64,000 nt of DNA from contig NZ_CP050699.1 of assembly GCF_005116675.2 (NCBI RefSeq), positions 2,565,001-2,629,000 on the forward strand, read 5' to 3'. A program made the position numbers and the translations under genes. Origin of the DNA: Desulfosediminicola ganghwensis (GTDB lineage Bacteria; Desulfobacterota; Desulfobulbia; Desulfobulbales; Desulfocapsaceae). Position 1 is the first letter of the stretch; each line of letters starts with the position of its first letter. Of this stretch, positions 1 through 9,700 are shown in pieces. Below the pieces are notes generated by a model. It was not told the origin of the DNA. It made no database searches and saw only the letters and a program-made list of their open reading frames with translations.

Positions 1-2
1 AG

Positions 3-1133
3 TGGTCGCATTTTGCCGCAACGGCCAACATCGCAGAGACTCCAGCTCAGACTGATCAGACTATCCCTGTTGCCGCTATTTTTTCACGTACCGGTTTTGC
101 CGCTGTTCATAATACCTTGCTTATAGAAGTTACCAAAATGACGGTCGATCAGATCAATCAGCGAGGTGGCGTGTTGGGAAAGCAGCTTGAGCTGCTGCTG
201 CTTGATAACGCTTCGACACCTATAGGTTCGAAAAAGGCCGCACTGAAGGCTATCGAACTCGGGGCAGTTGCAGTGATCGGTGCCCATTGGAGTTCGCACT
301 CTCTTGCCATGGCTCCGACCTTGCAGAAAGCCGGTATACCCATGATCAGCCCTGCCTCCACACATCCTGAAGTTACCCTTGGCCGGGATTATGTGTTTCG
401 GGCCTGTTTTATGGATGTCATGCAGGGAGAAGCCATGGCGCGCTTTGCAACCAGCAATCTTGGTCTGGAATCAGTGGTGATTCTTAGAAATGTAGATGAG
501 GTGTATTGCACTAAACTGGCCGATTTTTTTCTCTACGCATTTTTAAATCAAGGCGGCGAGGTCCTTTACGATGCTTCCTATCGTGGCTTAGCCACAGATT
601 TTTCCGAGATCATCAGCGAAATATTAGAATTGCAACCTGACGCTGTGTATATACCCGGCTACACCAGGGATACTGCACTGTTTATGAAGCAGGCTCGAAA
701 ACAGGGGGTTAAAGCTATCTTTCTGGGTGGTGATGGTTGGGACATGCTCGAAAGGCTCATTGCTGATGCGGTGGAAGGCAGCTATCAGACCGTTCACTGG
801 CACCCCGACGTACCGTATCGGGTCAATAGTGATTTTAAGGAGTTGTACAAAGAAAACACCGGCAATGAGTTGAACAGTTTTACCGCTCCTCTTGCTTATG
901 ACTCTGTAAATATGTTGGCTACGGCAATTGAGAAGGCGGGGGAGGCTGATCCTGTCAAAATACGTGACGCCCTGGCAACCATGCAGGATTTTGAAGGGGC
1001 CACCGGAACATGGTCTTTTGATGAACAGGGAAATCCCAAGGGGAAGAAGGTTATAATCGCCACCTATAGAAATGGCGAAATTCAGTTTTTGGATGTCGTA
1101 GAGCCTTATGTTGTGCCGGGAGAACTTGAATAA
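3..1133 (+). CDS. ABC-type periplasmic binding protein (partial, 5' end outside window)
   Basis: The reading frame is open from base 3, so the true start and signal peptide lie upstream; a TTG at 117 is only an internal codon. The visible protein has the type I periplasmic binding fold of the Leu/Ile/Val-binding family (Peripla_BP_6). It begins with a P-V-A-A-I-F-S strand, then an INQRGGVLG segment and a conserved GAHWSSHS ligand-loop region. Stop at 1131-1133, 41 bases before a hybrid sensor kinase on the same strand. No permease or ATPase genes follow, so I infer it presents a ligand to the kinase rather than serving an importer. The ligand is unknown. Confidence 0.85.
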   Translation, partial: WSHFAATANIAETPAQTDQTIPVAAIFSRTGFAAVHNTLLIEVTKMTVDQINQRGGVLGKQLELLLLDNASTPIGSKKAALKAIELGAVAVIGAHWSSHSLAMAPTLQKAGIPMISPASTHPEVTLGRDYVFRACFMDVMQGEAMARFATSNLGLESVVILRNVDEVYCTKLADFFLYAFLNQGGEVLYDASYRGLATDFSEIISEILELQPDAVYIPGYTRDTALFMKQARKQGVKAIFLGGDGWDMLERLIADAVEGSYQTVHWHPDVPYRVNSDFKELYKENTGNELNSFTAPLAYDSVNMLATAIEKAGEADPVKIRDALATMQDFEGATGTWSFDEQGNPKGKKVIIATYRNGEIQFLDVVEPYVVPGELE

Positions 1134-1174
1134 GTTGTTCCCGGGGACTGGATTCTTTTATTGCATGTGAGGAT

Positions 1175-4100
1175 ATGAGGAAACCGACAATTTCACTGAG
1201 GTTGCCACTTAAAATCAACCTGGCAATGATCTCGACTATGCTGGCTATTGCATTGGTCTTCCTGGCTTTTGTCTATCCGCTTGAGGGGAGAAGAACAAAA
1301 GATCAGATCGGGCGAGTTCAAGTATTGCTGGAGACTATATATCAACAGCGAAAAGACGATTTTGCCAATGCCTTCTTCTCAGATCAGCACCTGATAATGG
1401 TGCTGACTATTCAGGAGATCAGTAAAACGGTCGAGGAGATAGATAATGTCTGTATTTATCTCGGTGAAGGGGCGGTGCAATATTGCACAGGTAAAAATCA
1501 AGGTCCTCCGGATGAGTTGAGTCGTCTGGCGTCAGGCAGCACTACCGCCTTTATGGAATATGATGTAGATGATCAGCATATGGCAGGTTTTCTCGGTGCG
1601 ATAGATGTGATTGGTGAACGGGCTGGTTACCTTGCTATCTACTACGATCTCACCGATATCAAGAGTGAAAATTTTCGCATGATGTTTATCTTCGGAGGGC
1701 TGTTTCTATTGGGGCTGGGCGGAGTTATCCTGCTTTTGAACCTGTTCTTGTTCAACTCAATTATCAGGCCATTAGAATATCTGGGCGAAGGTATTCGGCG
1801 GGTGGCAGACGGTGATCTTGGTAAAACTGTCCCCCTGCTGGGCAATGACGAAATCTGCAACATCGGAAAGTCGTTCAATAATATGTCGAGAAGACTGTTA
1901 AGCAGCCGTGTAGAGCTTGACCGGCACCAACTGCACCTGGCTGATCTGGTGCGGGATCGTACCGATGAACTGCAGTCGGCAAAGGATCAGGCTGAACAGG
2001 CCAGGGAAAAACTGCGTGAGCAATGGGATCTGCTGATGACGGTTATGGAGACCATTCCCAATCCGCTATTTTATAAAGATCTCAAGGGGAGATACGTCGG
2101 TTGCAACTTGGCCTTTGAAGAGTTTATGGGGAAGACCAGAGAGGCCATTATCGGCAAAACAGCGGCTGATATTAACACCACGGGTTATGAGGCGTACACA
2201 AGAGCTATGGACCGCGATCTGTATGCGAAAGGCGGAACCCAGAGCTATCAGCGCCATATCATGCGTGGGGACGGAGAGCTTCGGGATGTAACGTTTTCCA
2301 AAGCTGCTCTCACAGGGCCGACCGGTGAGGTCATGGGGATCGTCGGCATCATGTCTGATATCACCGAGCTTGTTCGCGCGCGCGAAGAGGCGGAACTTGC
2401 CAGCAGGGCCAAGAGTCAGTTTCTGGCTAACATGAGCCACGAAATACGTACGCCTATGAATGGCGTGATCGGTATGACCACTTTGCTGAAAGACACTCAT
2501 CTCGATGCCAGGCAAAACGTATTTGTAGAAACCATTGAGGCGAGTGGCAACTCTTTGCTGCGGGTTATCAATGACATCCTTGACTATTCCAAGATCGAGG
2601 CAGGTAAACTTGATTTGCAAAAGAGAGAGTTTGCCCCCCGCGCGCTGGCTGATAGTTGCATAGATCTGTTGCGGATTGATGCGGAACAAAAAAATCTCGA
2701 ATTGATCTTCGAGGTAAACCCCAATGTGCCTGTTACGGTCATCTCTGATAAAGACCGGCTCCAGCAGATTCTGCTCAACCTGGCCGGAAATGCCATCAAG
2801 TTTACCGAGCGGGGAGAAGTGGCGGTGGTAGTTGAGATGGTGAGCCGGATTGGTGATGATGCCGTCATCAGCTTTCTGGTCAGGGATACCGGTATCGGCA
2901 TTGCCGAAGCACAGCAGGAGAAGCTTTTTGAGAGTTTTGCCCAACTGGATGGATCGTATACCCGCAAGTATGGTGGCACCGGGCTTGGTCTGGCAATTTC
3001 AAAGCAGCTGGTGGAGTTGCTCGGCGGAAATATCAGCGTTAAAAGTGAGGTTGGTAAAGGCAGTGAATTCAGTTTTATGCTGAAACTGAAGGCGCAGCAG
3101 TCAGAGGCACAAAAGACTGCGGTTTACAGCCTGAATGGACATCGTATTGTGGTCGGTGTGGCAAATGATTCACTGTATTCGATGCTGGCGGGATATTTTT
3201 CGGGCCATGGTGCCGAAATTGAGCGATATGTCCCCGGGTCTGGTTCATCATTGAAGGCGGCATCTGATCGGGAAACTCCTGTAGTTCTTTTTATAGAGGC
3301 GGAGTTCTATTTTGCTGAAAAGTTCTCGCTGGCGGAGGTTTTTGGGAAAAATGGTGCAAAGGAATTGAACTCTATATTTCTCATAGATTCCGTGAAATCG
3401 GTTGAGAGGGAGCTGGATGACCAAATTTCAGGAAAGATGTTCAATCCTGTTAAGCAGGCAGACCTGAAACGTGTTGTGAGGGTGCTGAATGGGAAGGAGC
3501 AGGGGCCGGTAGCGGATGCTCCAGAGGCGGTAAACATGGGTGGGAAAAAAGGTGGCGGCAAATTGGACCGAATCCTTCTGGTTGAAGATAACAATATCAA
3601 TGTTCAGGTGACCGTTGGTATCCTGAATAAAATCGGCTATCGGCAGGTTGAAGTTGCAATGAACGGTAAGCAGGCCCTGGAGATGCAGGCGGCAAAAACA
3701 TATGATCTGGTGCTGATGGATTTATCCATGCCGGAACTGGATGGTTTCGAAACCACCAGAATTATCCGCAACGGCACTCATGGTGTGCTCAACTGTGAAA
3801 TACCCATAATTGCCTTGACCGCTCATGCGATGCAGGGAGACAGGGAACGATGTATCGCGGCAGGCATGAATGGCTATCTGGTTAAGCCGTTGGATGCAGG
3901 GGAACTCGAACACGAGCTTGAAACAGCCTTTCCGGAAATGGTATCGACCCCAGTTGAACAGCAGGCGCAAACCATCCATTCGACAGTTTCGAGGAAAGAA
4001 CCATTGATTATAAATCATGAGGAACTGTTTACCCGATTGATGGATGACCAGGAACTCATTCAACTGGTATTGCGTGAATCTTTGCGGGAACTCCCAAAAC

Positions 4101-4417
4101 AATTGGACGAATTTAAAGTAGTAATGGAAGAGGGTGATGCTGGCCAGATCAGCAAGCAGGCACACAAAATGAAAGGAGCAGCAATGAATTTGGGGGCTGA
4201 GCCTCTCTTTCAAATCATGCGAACTATGGAAAAAATGGGTGAAGATGGCGACCTTGCCAGCCTGAGAAGGCTCGCTTCCGTGGCGACAACCACCACCGGT
4301 GAAGCTGTGAATGAGATAGCACGTCTATTAGATCAGCTGCTAGAGCAGGAAGCAGCGGGAGCAGGTCCGGCTGCTGCTGATCTGCCTGACGAGGAGCAGG
4401 AAGAGCTGGTAGCCTAA
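1175..4417 (+). CDS. Hybrid sensor histidine kinase (HAMP-PAS-HisKA-HATPase-REC-HPt)
   Basis: 1080 residues, an inner-membrane multidomain phosphorelay kinase. Transmembrane segments at about 13-34 and 168-192 enclose a periplasmic sensor of about 130 residues. HAMP follows at about 198-250, then a coiled coil and a PAS domain at about 288-405. HisKA has phospho-acceptor His422 in a SHEIRTPMNG motif. The ATPase domain has N-box NLAGNAIKF, a DTGIGI box and GTGLGLA. About 645-790 looks like a degenerate receiver without clear acidic residues. The real receiver starts with LLVEDNNIN and has Asp849; a C-terminal HPt has His997 (AHKMKGAA). No DNA-binding output domain is fused, so a separate response regulator outside the window is expected. 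The binding protein just upstream is the likely sensory partner. Confidence 0.95.
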   Translation: MRKPTISLRLPLKINLAMISTMLAIALVFLAFVYPLEGRRTKDQIGRVQVLLETIYQQRKDDFANAFFSDQHLIMVLTIQEISKTVEEIDNVCIYLGEGAVQYCTGKNQGPPDELSRLASGSTTAFMEYDVDDQHMAGFLGAIDVIGERAGYLAIYYDLTDIKSENFRMMFIFGGLFLLGLGGVILLLNLFLFNSIIRPLEYLGEGIRRVADGDLGKTVPLLGNDEICNIGKSFNNMSRRLLSSRVELDRHQLHLADLVRDRTDELQSAKDQAEQAREKLREQWDLLMTVMETIPNPLFYKDLKGRYVGCNLAFEEFMGKTREAIIGKTAADINTTGYEAYTRAMDRDLYAKGGTQSYQRHIMRGDGELRDVTFSKAALTGPTGEVMGIVGIMSDITELVRAREEAELASRAKSQFLANMSHEIRTPMNGVIGMTTLLKDTHLDARQNVFVETIEASGNSLLRVINDILDYSKIEAGKLDLQKREFAPRALADSCIDLLRIDAEQKNLELIFEVNPNVPVTVISDKDRLQQILLNLAGNAIKFTERGEVAVVVEMVSRIGDDAVISFLVRDTGIGIAEAQQEKLFESFAQLDGSYTRKYGGTGLGLAISKQLVELLGGNISVKSEVGKGSEFSFMLKLKAQQSEAQKTAVYSLNGHRIVVGVANDSLYSMLAGYFSGHGAEIERYVPGSGSSLKAASDRETPVVLFIEAEFYFAEKFSLAEVFGKNGAKELNSIFLIDSVKSVERELDDQISGKMFNPVKQADLKRVVRVLNGKEQGPVADAPEAVNMGGKKGGGKLDRILLVEDNNINVQVTVGILNKIGYRQVEVAMNGKQALEMQAAKTYDLVLMDLSMPELDGFETTRIIRNGTHGVLNCEIPIIALTAHAMQGDRERCIAAGMNGYLVKPLDAGELEHELETAFPEMVSTPVEQQAQTIHSTVSRKEPLIINHEELFTRLMDDQELIQLVLRESLRELPKQLDEFKVVMEEGDAGQISKQAHKMKGAAMNLGAEPLFQIMRTMEKMGEDGDLASLRRLASVATTTTGEAVNEIARLLDQLLEQEAAGAGPAAADLPDEEQEELVA

Positions 4418-4683
4418 AAGAGGGTGGATTATGTTCTTTTTTGCATAGTCCTGCTTCGCTCATGCACCGGTCTAGCTCTTTTTTATTGAAAGAGGGTAAT
4501 GACCTCAGGTGTGTGAACGAAGTGAGACTACGATATCAGCCACATTGCTCCGCGTAATTTTCTGCTGATGCTTTGCCTATTTGCTTGGTGAAAAGGCAAT
4601 ACCCTGACATAACCGTGGTGGTAAAATTCCGGTTGTTACCGCCGAAGGCTTCTTCTTAGGTACAGTTCTGTTCCCAATTGTTG

Positions 4684-5550
4684 TCAATCTTTCTTGATTA
4701 CCTTAAAAGATGCAGAGAAGTCTTCCTCAGCATACCCTTTCTGCCTGGCTTTTATATAGATGCTGTTAGCGGCACTGGCGGTAAACAGTGGTTGGTCATG
4801 CTCGTCACCAAGCAGCAGCGCCAAACGCATATCTTTTTGCATATGTTTCAGCGGAAAGGCCGGACTGAAGTTGCCATTGGCCATCTGGGGACCTTTCAAC
4901 TGAAACATCGGGTTGTTGATGGCTCCCTGGGCCAGCACATCGATAATGTCGCTCATTTCAAGCCCAACCTTATCACCCAGAGCCAAACCTTCACCAAAGG
5001 CGGTCATCATCGAACCCATGATCATGTTGATCACCAGCTTCATCTGCGCGCCCTGGCCGATTTGATCGAAATAAAATGATTTTTTACCCATCACATCAAG
5101 CGCCGGCTGGGCATCGTCAAAAAGGGCTTTATCGCCGGAACATAAGAAAACCAGGGTGCCGTCTTCGGCTGGCTTCTTACTGCCGGAGACCGGTGCTTCT
5201 AAAAACCGGCCGCCTTTATCCTGTATTGCCTTGGCAATCTTGCCTGAAGTCTCCGGATCGACTGTAGATACATCCACATACGATTTACCGGCAGTGATAC
5301 CTGCCAATACTCCTCCTGCGTCAAAACAGAGCGCTTCTGCCGCTGCCGGGTCCGACACCATGGCAAAGGTGATATCAGAGGCAGCAACGACTTCTGCGGG
5401 GGTCTGATACTGCACCGCACCCTGACCGACAAGCGGGGCGCATCTCGATCCTGTCCTGTTCCATACATTCACTGCAAAGCCGGCCTTGAGTAAATTCTCG
5501 ACCATTGCTTTTCCCATAATGCCGATTCCTAGAAAGCCGTAGGTTGTCAT
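4684..5550 (-). CDS. Beta-hydroxyacid dehydrogenase (3-hydroxyisobutyrate dehydrogenase / glyoxylate-succinic semialdehyde reductase family)
   Basis: 288 residues. The N-terminal Rossmann motif GFLGIGIMGKAM binds NAD(P); APVSGSKKPAEDG is the family substrate loop, and the lysine in GAQMKLVINM is the expected catalytic residue. The length is normal. I chose the ATG at 5550 because GGAG lies 8 bases upstream; the longer frame from a TTG at 5565 would swallow this ribosome site. Cytosolic oxidoreductase. Whether it reduces glyoxylate or succinic semialdehyde or oxidises 3-hydroxyisobutyrate cannot be read from sequence, although the GLYR-like sequence favours semialdehyde reduction. A decayed copy of its first 45 or so codons lies at 6139-6265. 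Confidence 0.9.
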   Translation of the reverse strand: MTTYGFLGIGIMGKAMVENLLKAGFAVNVWNRTGSRCAPLVGQGAVQYQTPAEVVAASDITFAMVSDPAAAEALCFDAGGVLAGITAGKSYVDVSTVDPETSGKIAKAIQDKGGRFLEAPVSGSKKPAEDGTLVFLCSGDKALFDDAQPALDVMGKKSFYFDQIGQGAQMKLVINMIMGSMMTAFGEGLALGDKVGLEMSDIIDVLAQGAINNPMFQLKGPQMANGNFSPAFPLKHMQKDMRLALLLGDEHDQPLFTASAANSIYIKARQKGYAEEDFSASFKVIKKD

Positions 5551-5699
5551 GAGGTGTATCTCCAAAAGTGTTCATGAAATTATGTGGCGTTCGCGTGGAT
5601 ACTGTTGTGGAATTCCAGATGTATACTTAACAAAATATAGGGTAAGCCATGGTTAAAGATGTGCAATTAGTTTCTTTAACATTTGCTGTAAGTTGATGA

Positions 5700-5749
5700 A
5701 CGGCCTTCTAAGCCAGAGGTAGCAGGTTCGAATCCTGTCGGGCGTACCA
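5700..5749 (+). pseudogene. tRNA-Arg(TCT) 3' fragment, probable attachment-site remnant
   Basis: The segment contains an anticodon loop CTTCTAA (anticodon TCT), a variable loop, a T arm with stem GCAGG/CCTGT around TTCGAAT, the acceptor 3' strand CGGGCGT, discriminator A and encoded CCA at 5747-5749. The sequence before 5700 does not provide a D arm or the 5' acceptor strand expected to pair with CGGGCGT. The anticodon stem 3' side is degraded (GCCAG where GCCGT would pair). A 3' tRNA piece of this size is the usual product of integration by a tyrosine-recombinase element, with the intact tRNA at the far end, outside this window. Confidence 0.7.
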
Positions 5750-5760
5750 GATATGACAGG

Positions 5761-5795
5761 AGCTTAGCGATTGCGCTAATGGGCTGTTTTTGTTT
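5761..5795 (+). terminator. Intrinsic terminator after the tRNA fragment
   Basis: An inverted repeat TTAGCG/CGCTAA with a 4-base loop, extended by AGC/GCT on the outside, is followed by a T-rich run (GTTTTTGTTT). It sits 12 bases after the tRNA CCA, where the terminator of the original tRNA transcript would be expected. Confidence 0.5.
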
Positions 5796-6114
5796 GAGGT
5801 GTGTACAGGGTAACCTTTGGCCAACTTTTACATGCAATTACCTGTAATGCCGCAGGTAAGTTGAGAAAGTGTTGCAGGGGGGAGAATTTTCGAACTCTGG
5901 ATGAGGTTATTATTGGCCGAAGGTGGTTGGGTCTTGTTCGAGGGCTTGGATGCTTTGGCAGGATTTGAGTTCGAGTTCTTTGGTTTCCTGCAGGTGAAGC
6001 AGGTGAAGCAGGTGATAAGGTGTTGTTCGCCTGCTGTCATGACGGCTTCGAAGAGGTTGGCGATTATGCCTGGCCAGGTTCCTTCTAAGGCTTTCCAGCG
6101 GACGGTGTAGTCTG
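5796..6114. other. Decayed segment without a recognisable gene; 9-bp tandem repeat
   Basis: No protein family was recognised in any frame. A minus-strand open frame runs through here but reads as low-complexity and changes frame relative to any plausible coding pattern. Three tandem copies of GCAGGTGAA (the last ending T) occupy 5990-6016. This stretch separates the tRNA fragment from the IS30-end remnant and is best read as debris of an accessory region. Confidence 0.4.
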
Positions 6115-6141
6115 GAGGTGAATTCAAATTGCAAGTGCACC
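6115..6141. repeat. IS30-family end remnant (27-bp match to the IS30 end at 12092)
   Basis: The 27 bases here are identical to 12092-12118, where the same sequence forms the terminal end and last codons of an IS30-type transposase. It includes the core AATTCAAATTGCAAGTGCAC. No transposase lies beside this copy, so it is a solo end left by deletion or imprecise loss of an IS30 copy. It abuts the dehydrogenase pseudogene fragment. Confidence 0.65.
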
Positions 6142-6265
6142 CTGACTGACAAGAGGTGTTTGACTCGATTCCGTCCTGTTCCATTCACTCCCTGAAAAGC
6201 CGGCCTTGTGTAAATTCTCGACCATTGCCTTTCCCATAATGTCAATTCCTAGAAAGCCGTAGGAT
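6139..6265 (-). pseudogene. Duplicated, decayed 5' end of the dehydrogenase gene
   Basis: Bases 6139-6265 match 5420-5545, the start of the dehydrogenase gene, over almost their whole length with scattered substitutions and small gaps. One shared block is GTAAATTCTCGACCATTGC. The copy carries a small deletion where the intact gene has CATACATTCAC. It covers roughly codons 3-45, is disrupted, and has no downstream body. The rest was replaced on one side by the IS30-end remnant. Confidence 0.7.
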
Positions 6266-6762
6266 TTTATTTTATTCACCAATGAATTAAGGGGCGATTT
6301 TACATACGTTGGTTATGCGCGGTAGAGTTAATATTTGAAATAACTGATTAGAATATAAATAAAGTATTTAATAATGTATTTTCATGGTTGTTTGGTGTAT
6401 ATCGAAATGTTTTATATGATACTACATTGTGCCTTTTTAATCTTTTGTTGTTCTGGGGTAAAAATAATATTTTTTGCTAAAATAGGGAGTGAAATATCTG
6501 ATGAAATATAAGGTAAAATTTGTATTTCAGGTCTGATATTCCAGTGTTTCCCCATTGTCGATTGATATTTCAGTCTATCATTATGTGTGTTAGGTATTTG
6601 ATTTCACCTAACTTTTCACATAGTTAATATGTTGACAAATCAGTGTGTTAAGGTTTGATTCCTCCTTTGAGGAAGTGGCGGGATGTACAGTGCAATTTGA
6701 AATGGTTTTCATTGAATGATGCATATATTCATAGGCTGCTGAAAAATCTGGGGGGATTTTTG
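6266..6762. other. AT-rich non-coding stretch upstream of the RHS gene
   Basis: About 500 bases, noticeably AT-rich, with no convincing gene. It probably carries the promoter of the RHS gene; I could not assign a -35/-10 pair with confidence. The only firm element is the ribosome site GGGGGGA at about 6750-6756. Confidence 0.4.
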
Positions 6763-9700
6763 ATGAAGCGTTGGCTTGTAATTATTCTTGTGTGCATTGG
6801 TGTTGCTCTATCTTTTGTTTCTCTTTCTTATGCAGAAGAAGGTTCCGATGACCCAGGTGGCGGAGGTGAATGCCAAGGTGGTTCTCATGGTTGTGATGGA
6901 GGTGATGATGGTCCTTCACCACAGGAAGAGGCAGATTCCGAGGCGGCAAGCCACAACGCTGCAGCTAACGCGGCCCAAGATGCAGCAGAGAGTGCTCGCG
7001 CAGAGATGGATAGTGCCCGAAACGAGTTAGAAAGTGCAGCTCGTGCAACTAGTAGAAGCTATTCAGATGCAGCTCAGGCACGGGATTCCGTAAGTAGAAA
7101 CAACGATGATAGTGGAAATGCACTAGGAAACGCTAATAACAATGTTAACAGTGCCGAAGGATTAGAAGAACAACAAGCAGAGGCAGCGGCGGGAACCAAC
7201 GCAGCAGCGGAGAAAGATAACACTGCTACTCAGGGTCCCCAAGTAAATTGCCCTGTGGTTGTTGCAAGTGGTATAGAATGTTTTAGAACAATAGATTTTT
7301 CTTATAAAGCTTTAAACGAGCAAATTCTTGTTCAAAGAACCTATCGTAGTAACCTCAACGAAAAAGAATCTTCGTTTGGCCTTGGGTGGGCTTTTAATTA
7401 TGATACAAAGCTCGTGGTCGGCAGAAAACCATTTATCAAAGACAGAGAGATCCTTACTGCAAATCTGAATGAAGAGACGATAGAGCTGCAGGCCCTGGTT
7501 AACGAAAAACTCGAATCTAGTTCTCTTCTTCTTCAGTCCATAGAGGTGTCTGTTGCCGATGCTCATCTCCACGCATCAAAAGTAAAAGAGTTAGAAGCGA
7601 AGATTGCTGCTCTGGCACAAATAATTGAAGAGAAAAGTGCAATTGCTCAGGCTGCAGCTGATGCCGCAACAGCCGCCGCATCAAGAGGTACAAGTAAAGG
7701 CCGGGCCAGTGCGGCGAGTGCCAGAGCCATCGCAGCTGAGACTCAGCTTGAATCTGATTTGGCATTGGCTGATGCGGTGAGAGCTGCAGAGGCCGTTGAA
7801 ACAGCAGAACAAGAAGTTGCAGCTACGGAGCAGGCATTTCAGGAGAGTTCTGATCTTGTTGAGCAGATAACTCAAAAAAAGATTCTTGTAGACCATGCGG
7901 CTGCAAGAATTGCAGCCCATGCGGTAGAGGCTGAAGCAGAGGCTCGCCTTGAAGAAAAACTCTTTCCCAATGACCCTTACCCGACAGACCCTTCGGTCTA
8001 TTTCGGTAGAGGCTTTGTTAAGGTCATTGAGGCGGACAGTACTCCGGTCCTGTTTCAGGAGCAGGAAGAGGGCGTTTATCTACCTGTATCTGACAACAGC
8101 AGCTATACTTCGACTGTTTATCATAAGCCAAATGGTTATTCTCTTATTACCCAACATGGATACGAAACTTTTTACGCAAAGACCGGCACTGGGGTAACCG
8201 AGTTGGCATCAATGGTTGATACCAACGGTAACACCACCCATTTTGAACGTATAGGAGACAGCTTTACTATTACAGATCCTGTTGGTAGGAAAACTGTTGC
8301 TACATATAACCGCAATGACCATATTCAGCAGATTGTTGATCCGCAGGGTAACTTATACGCGTATGCCTATGAAAATGATCTGTTAACACGTTACATCGAT
8401 CCTCTGGGCTATGTATGGAAGTATGGCTATGATGAGAACAATCGTTTGATCTCACGCGCAGATCCGCAAGGAAATGTCTATCAATACGCATATGATGAAA
8501 ATGGCCGAGTAGTCCAGGAAATCGATAAGGCCGGGTATGTAATATCGTATGACTATGATCCGGACAATCAAGTAACCGTCGAAACAGACAGAAAAGGCAA
8601 TCAGCGGTATTTTTATTATAACGATGCTCACCGACTTGAGCGACTTGTCCAGCCAGATGGCGCAACGATCTTTTTTACTTATGATGAAAGGAACAATGTT
8701 TCCTCAAAAACTGATGAAAACGGCATAACTACCTACCTGACCTATAACGAGTTCAATGATGTAATTTCAGTGACAGATGGTTTGGGCGGTGTCACCAACA
8801 TTACTTATGAGCAGAAGTTTAATAAAGTAGCTTCCGTTACCGATCCGCTGGGTAGGACTCGTTATTTTGATTACGATATTCATGGTAATCTGACCACTAT
8901 CACGCATCCAGACGGGGCCACTCGCTCAATTGTTTATGACGCTCAGGGGCTACCAGTCAGTGTCATTGATGAAAACGGTAATCCAACCGAATTATTTTAT
9001 GATATGTATGGCCAGCTCAGTGATGTTAGAAATCCTGATGGAACGGCAAAATCATTGATGGCTGATATCTTGGGCCGCATTACATCGGCAACTGATGAAA
9101 ACGGTAATACCACTCAGTATCAGTACAATCCCGTAGGAAAGGTAGTGAGGGCTGTTGATCCGCTTGGAGCTGAAACCCTCATTGAATATGATTCGCGCAG
9201 GAAAATAATCAAGAGAACCAATGCCAAAGGGCAAAGCTATCTCTATTCGTATACTGCCCGAGGTAATCTTGCTCAGATCACGGACCCGATGGGGTATAGC
9301 GAATACCGCGAGTATGATGAGAGTGAAAAATTAAGCATGCTGACATATCCCAACGGTACTGGTGTTGCCTACGCATATGACAGCAGGGAAAATTTAGTTG
9401 CAGAAACCACTCTTCCTAGCAACAGGGAAACCCTCTATTTCTACGATGACAAGAAACAGAAAATCGCTGTTAATGATGCTAATGGCAATACCACATCCTA
9501 TGTCTATGATTCCCTAGGGCGTAAAGTCTCCACCAATGATGCGGAAGGCAATACAATAACCTCCGTCTACGATGCAGTCGGCAATCTGCTTGAACTGATA
9601 GATGCCAACGGTAACCCGATCAACTATGAATATGACAGTCGTGATAGGCTCGTTTATGAAACCGATGCCATCGGTAATGTTACCGCTTATCAGTATGATG

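Noticed and set aside
2066-2944. 292-codon minus-strand open frame inside the hybrid kinase gene
   Set aside because: It is antisense to strongly conserved HisKA/HATPase coding sequence, has no ribosome site and no family motif.
5828-6184. 118-codon minus-strand open frame near the tRNA fragment
   Set aside because: It crosses the IS30 end and the 9-bp tandem repeats, has low-complexity Asn/Ser/Pro content and no family signature.
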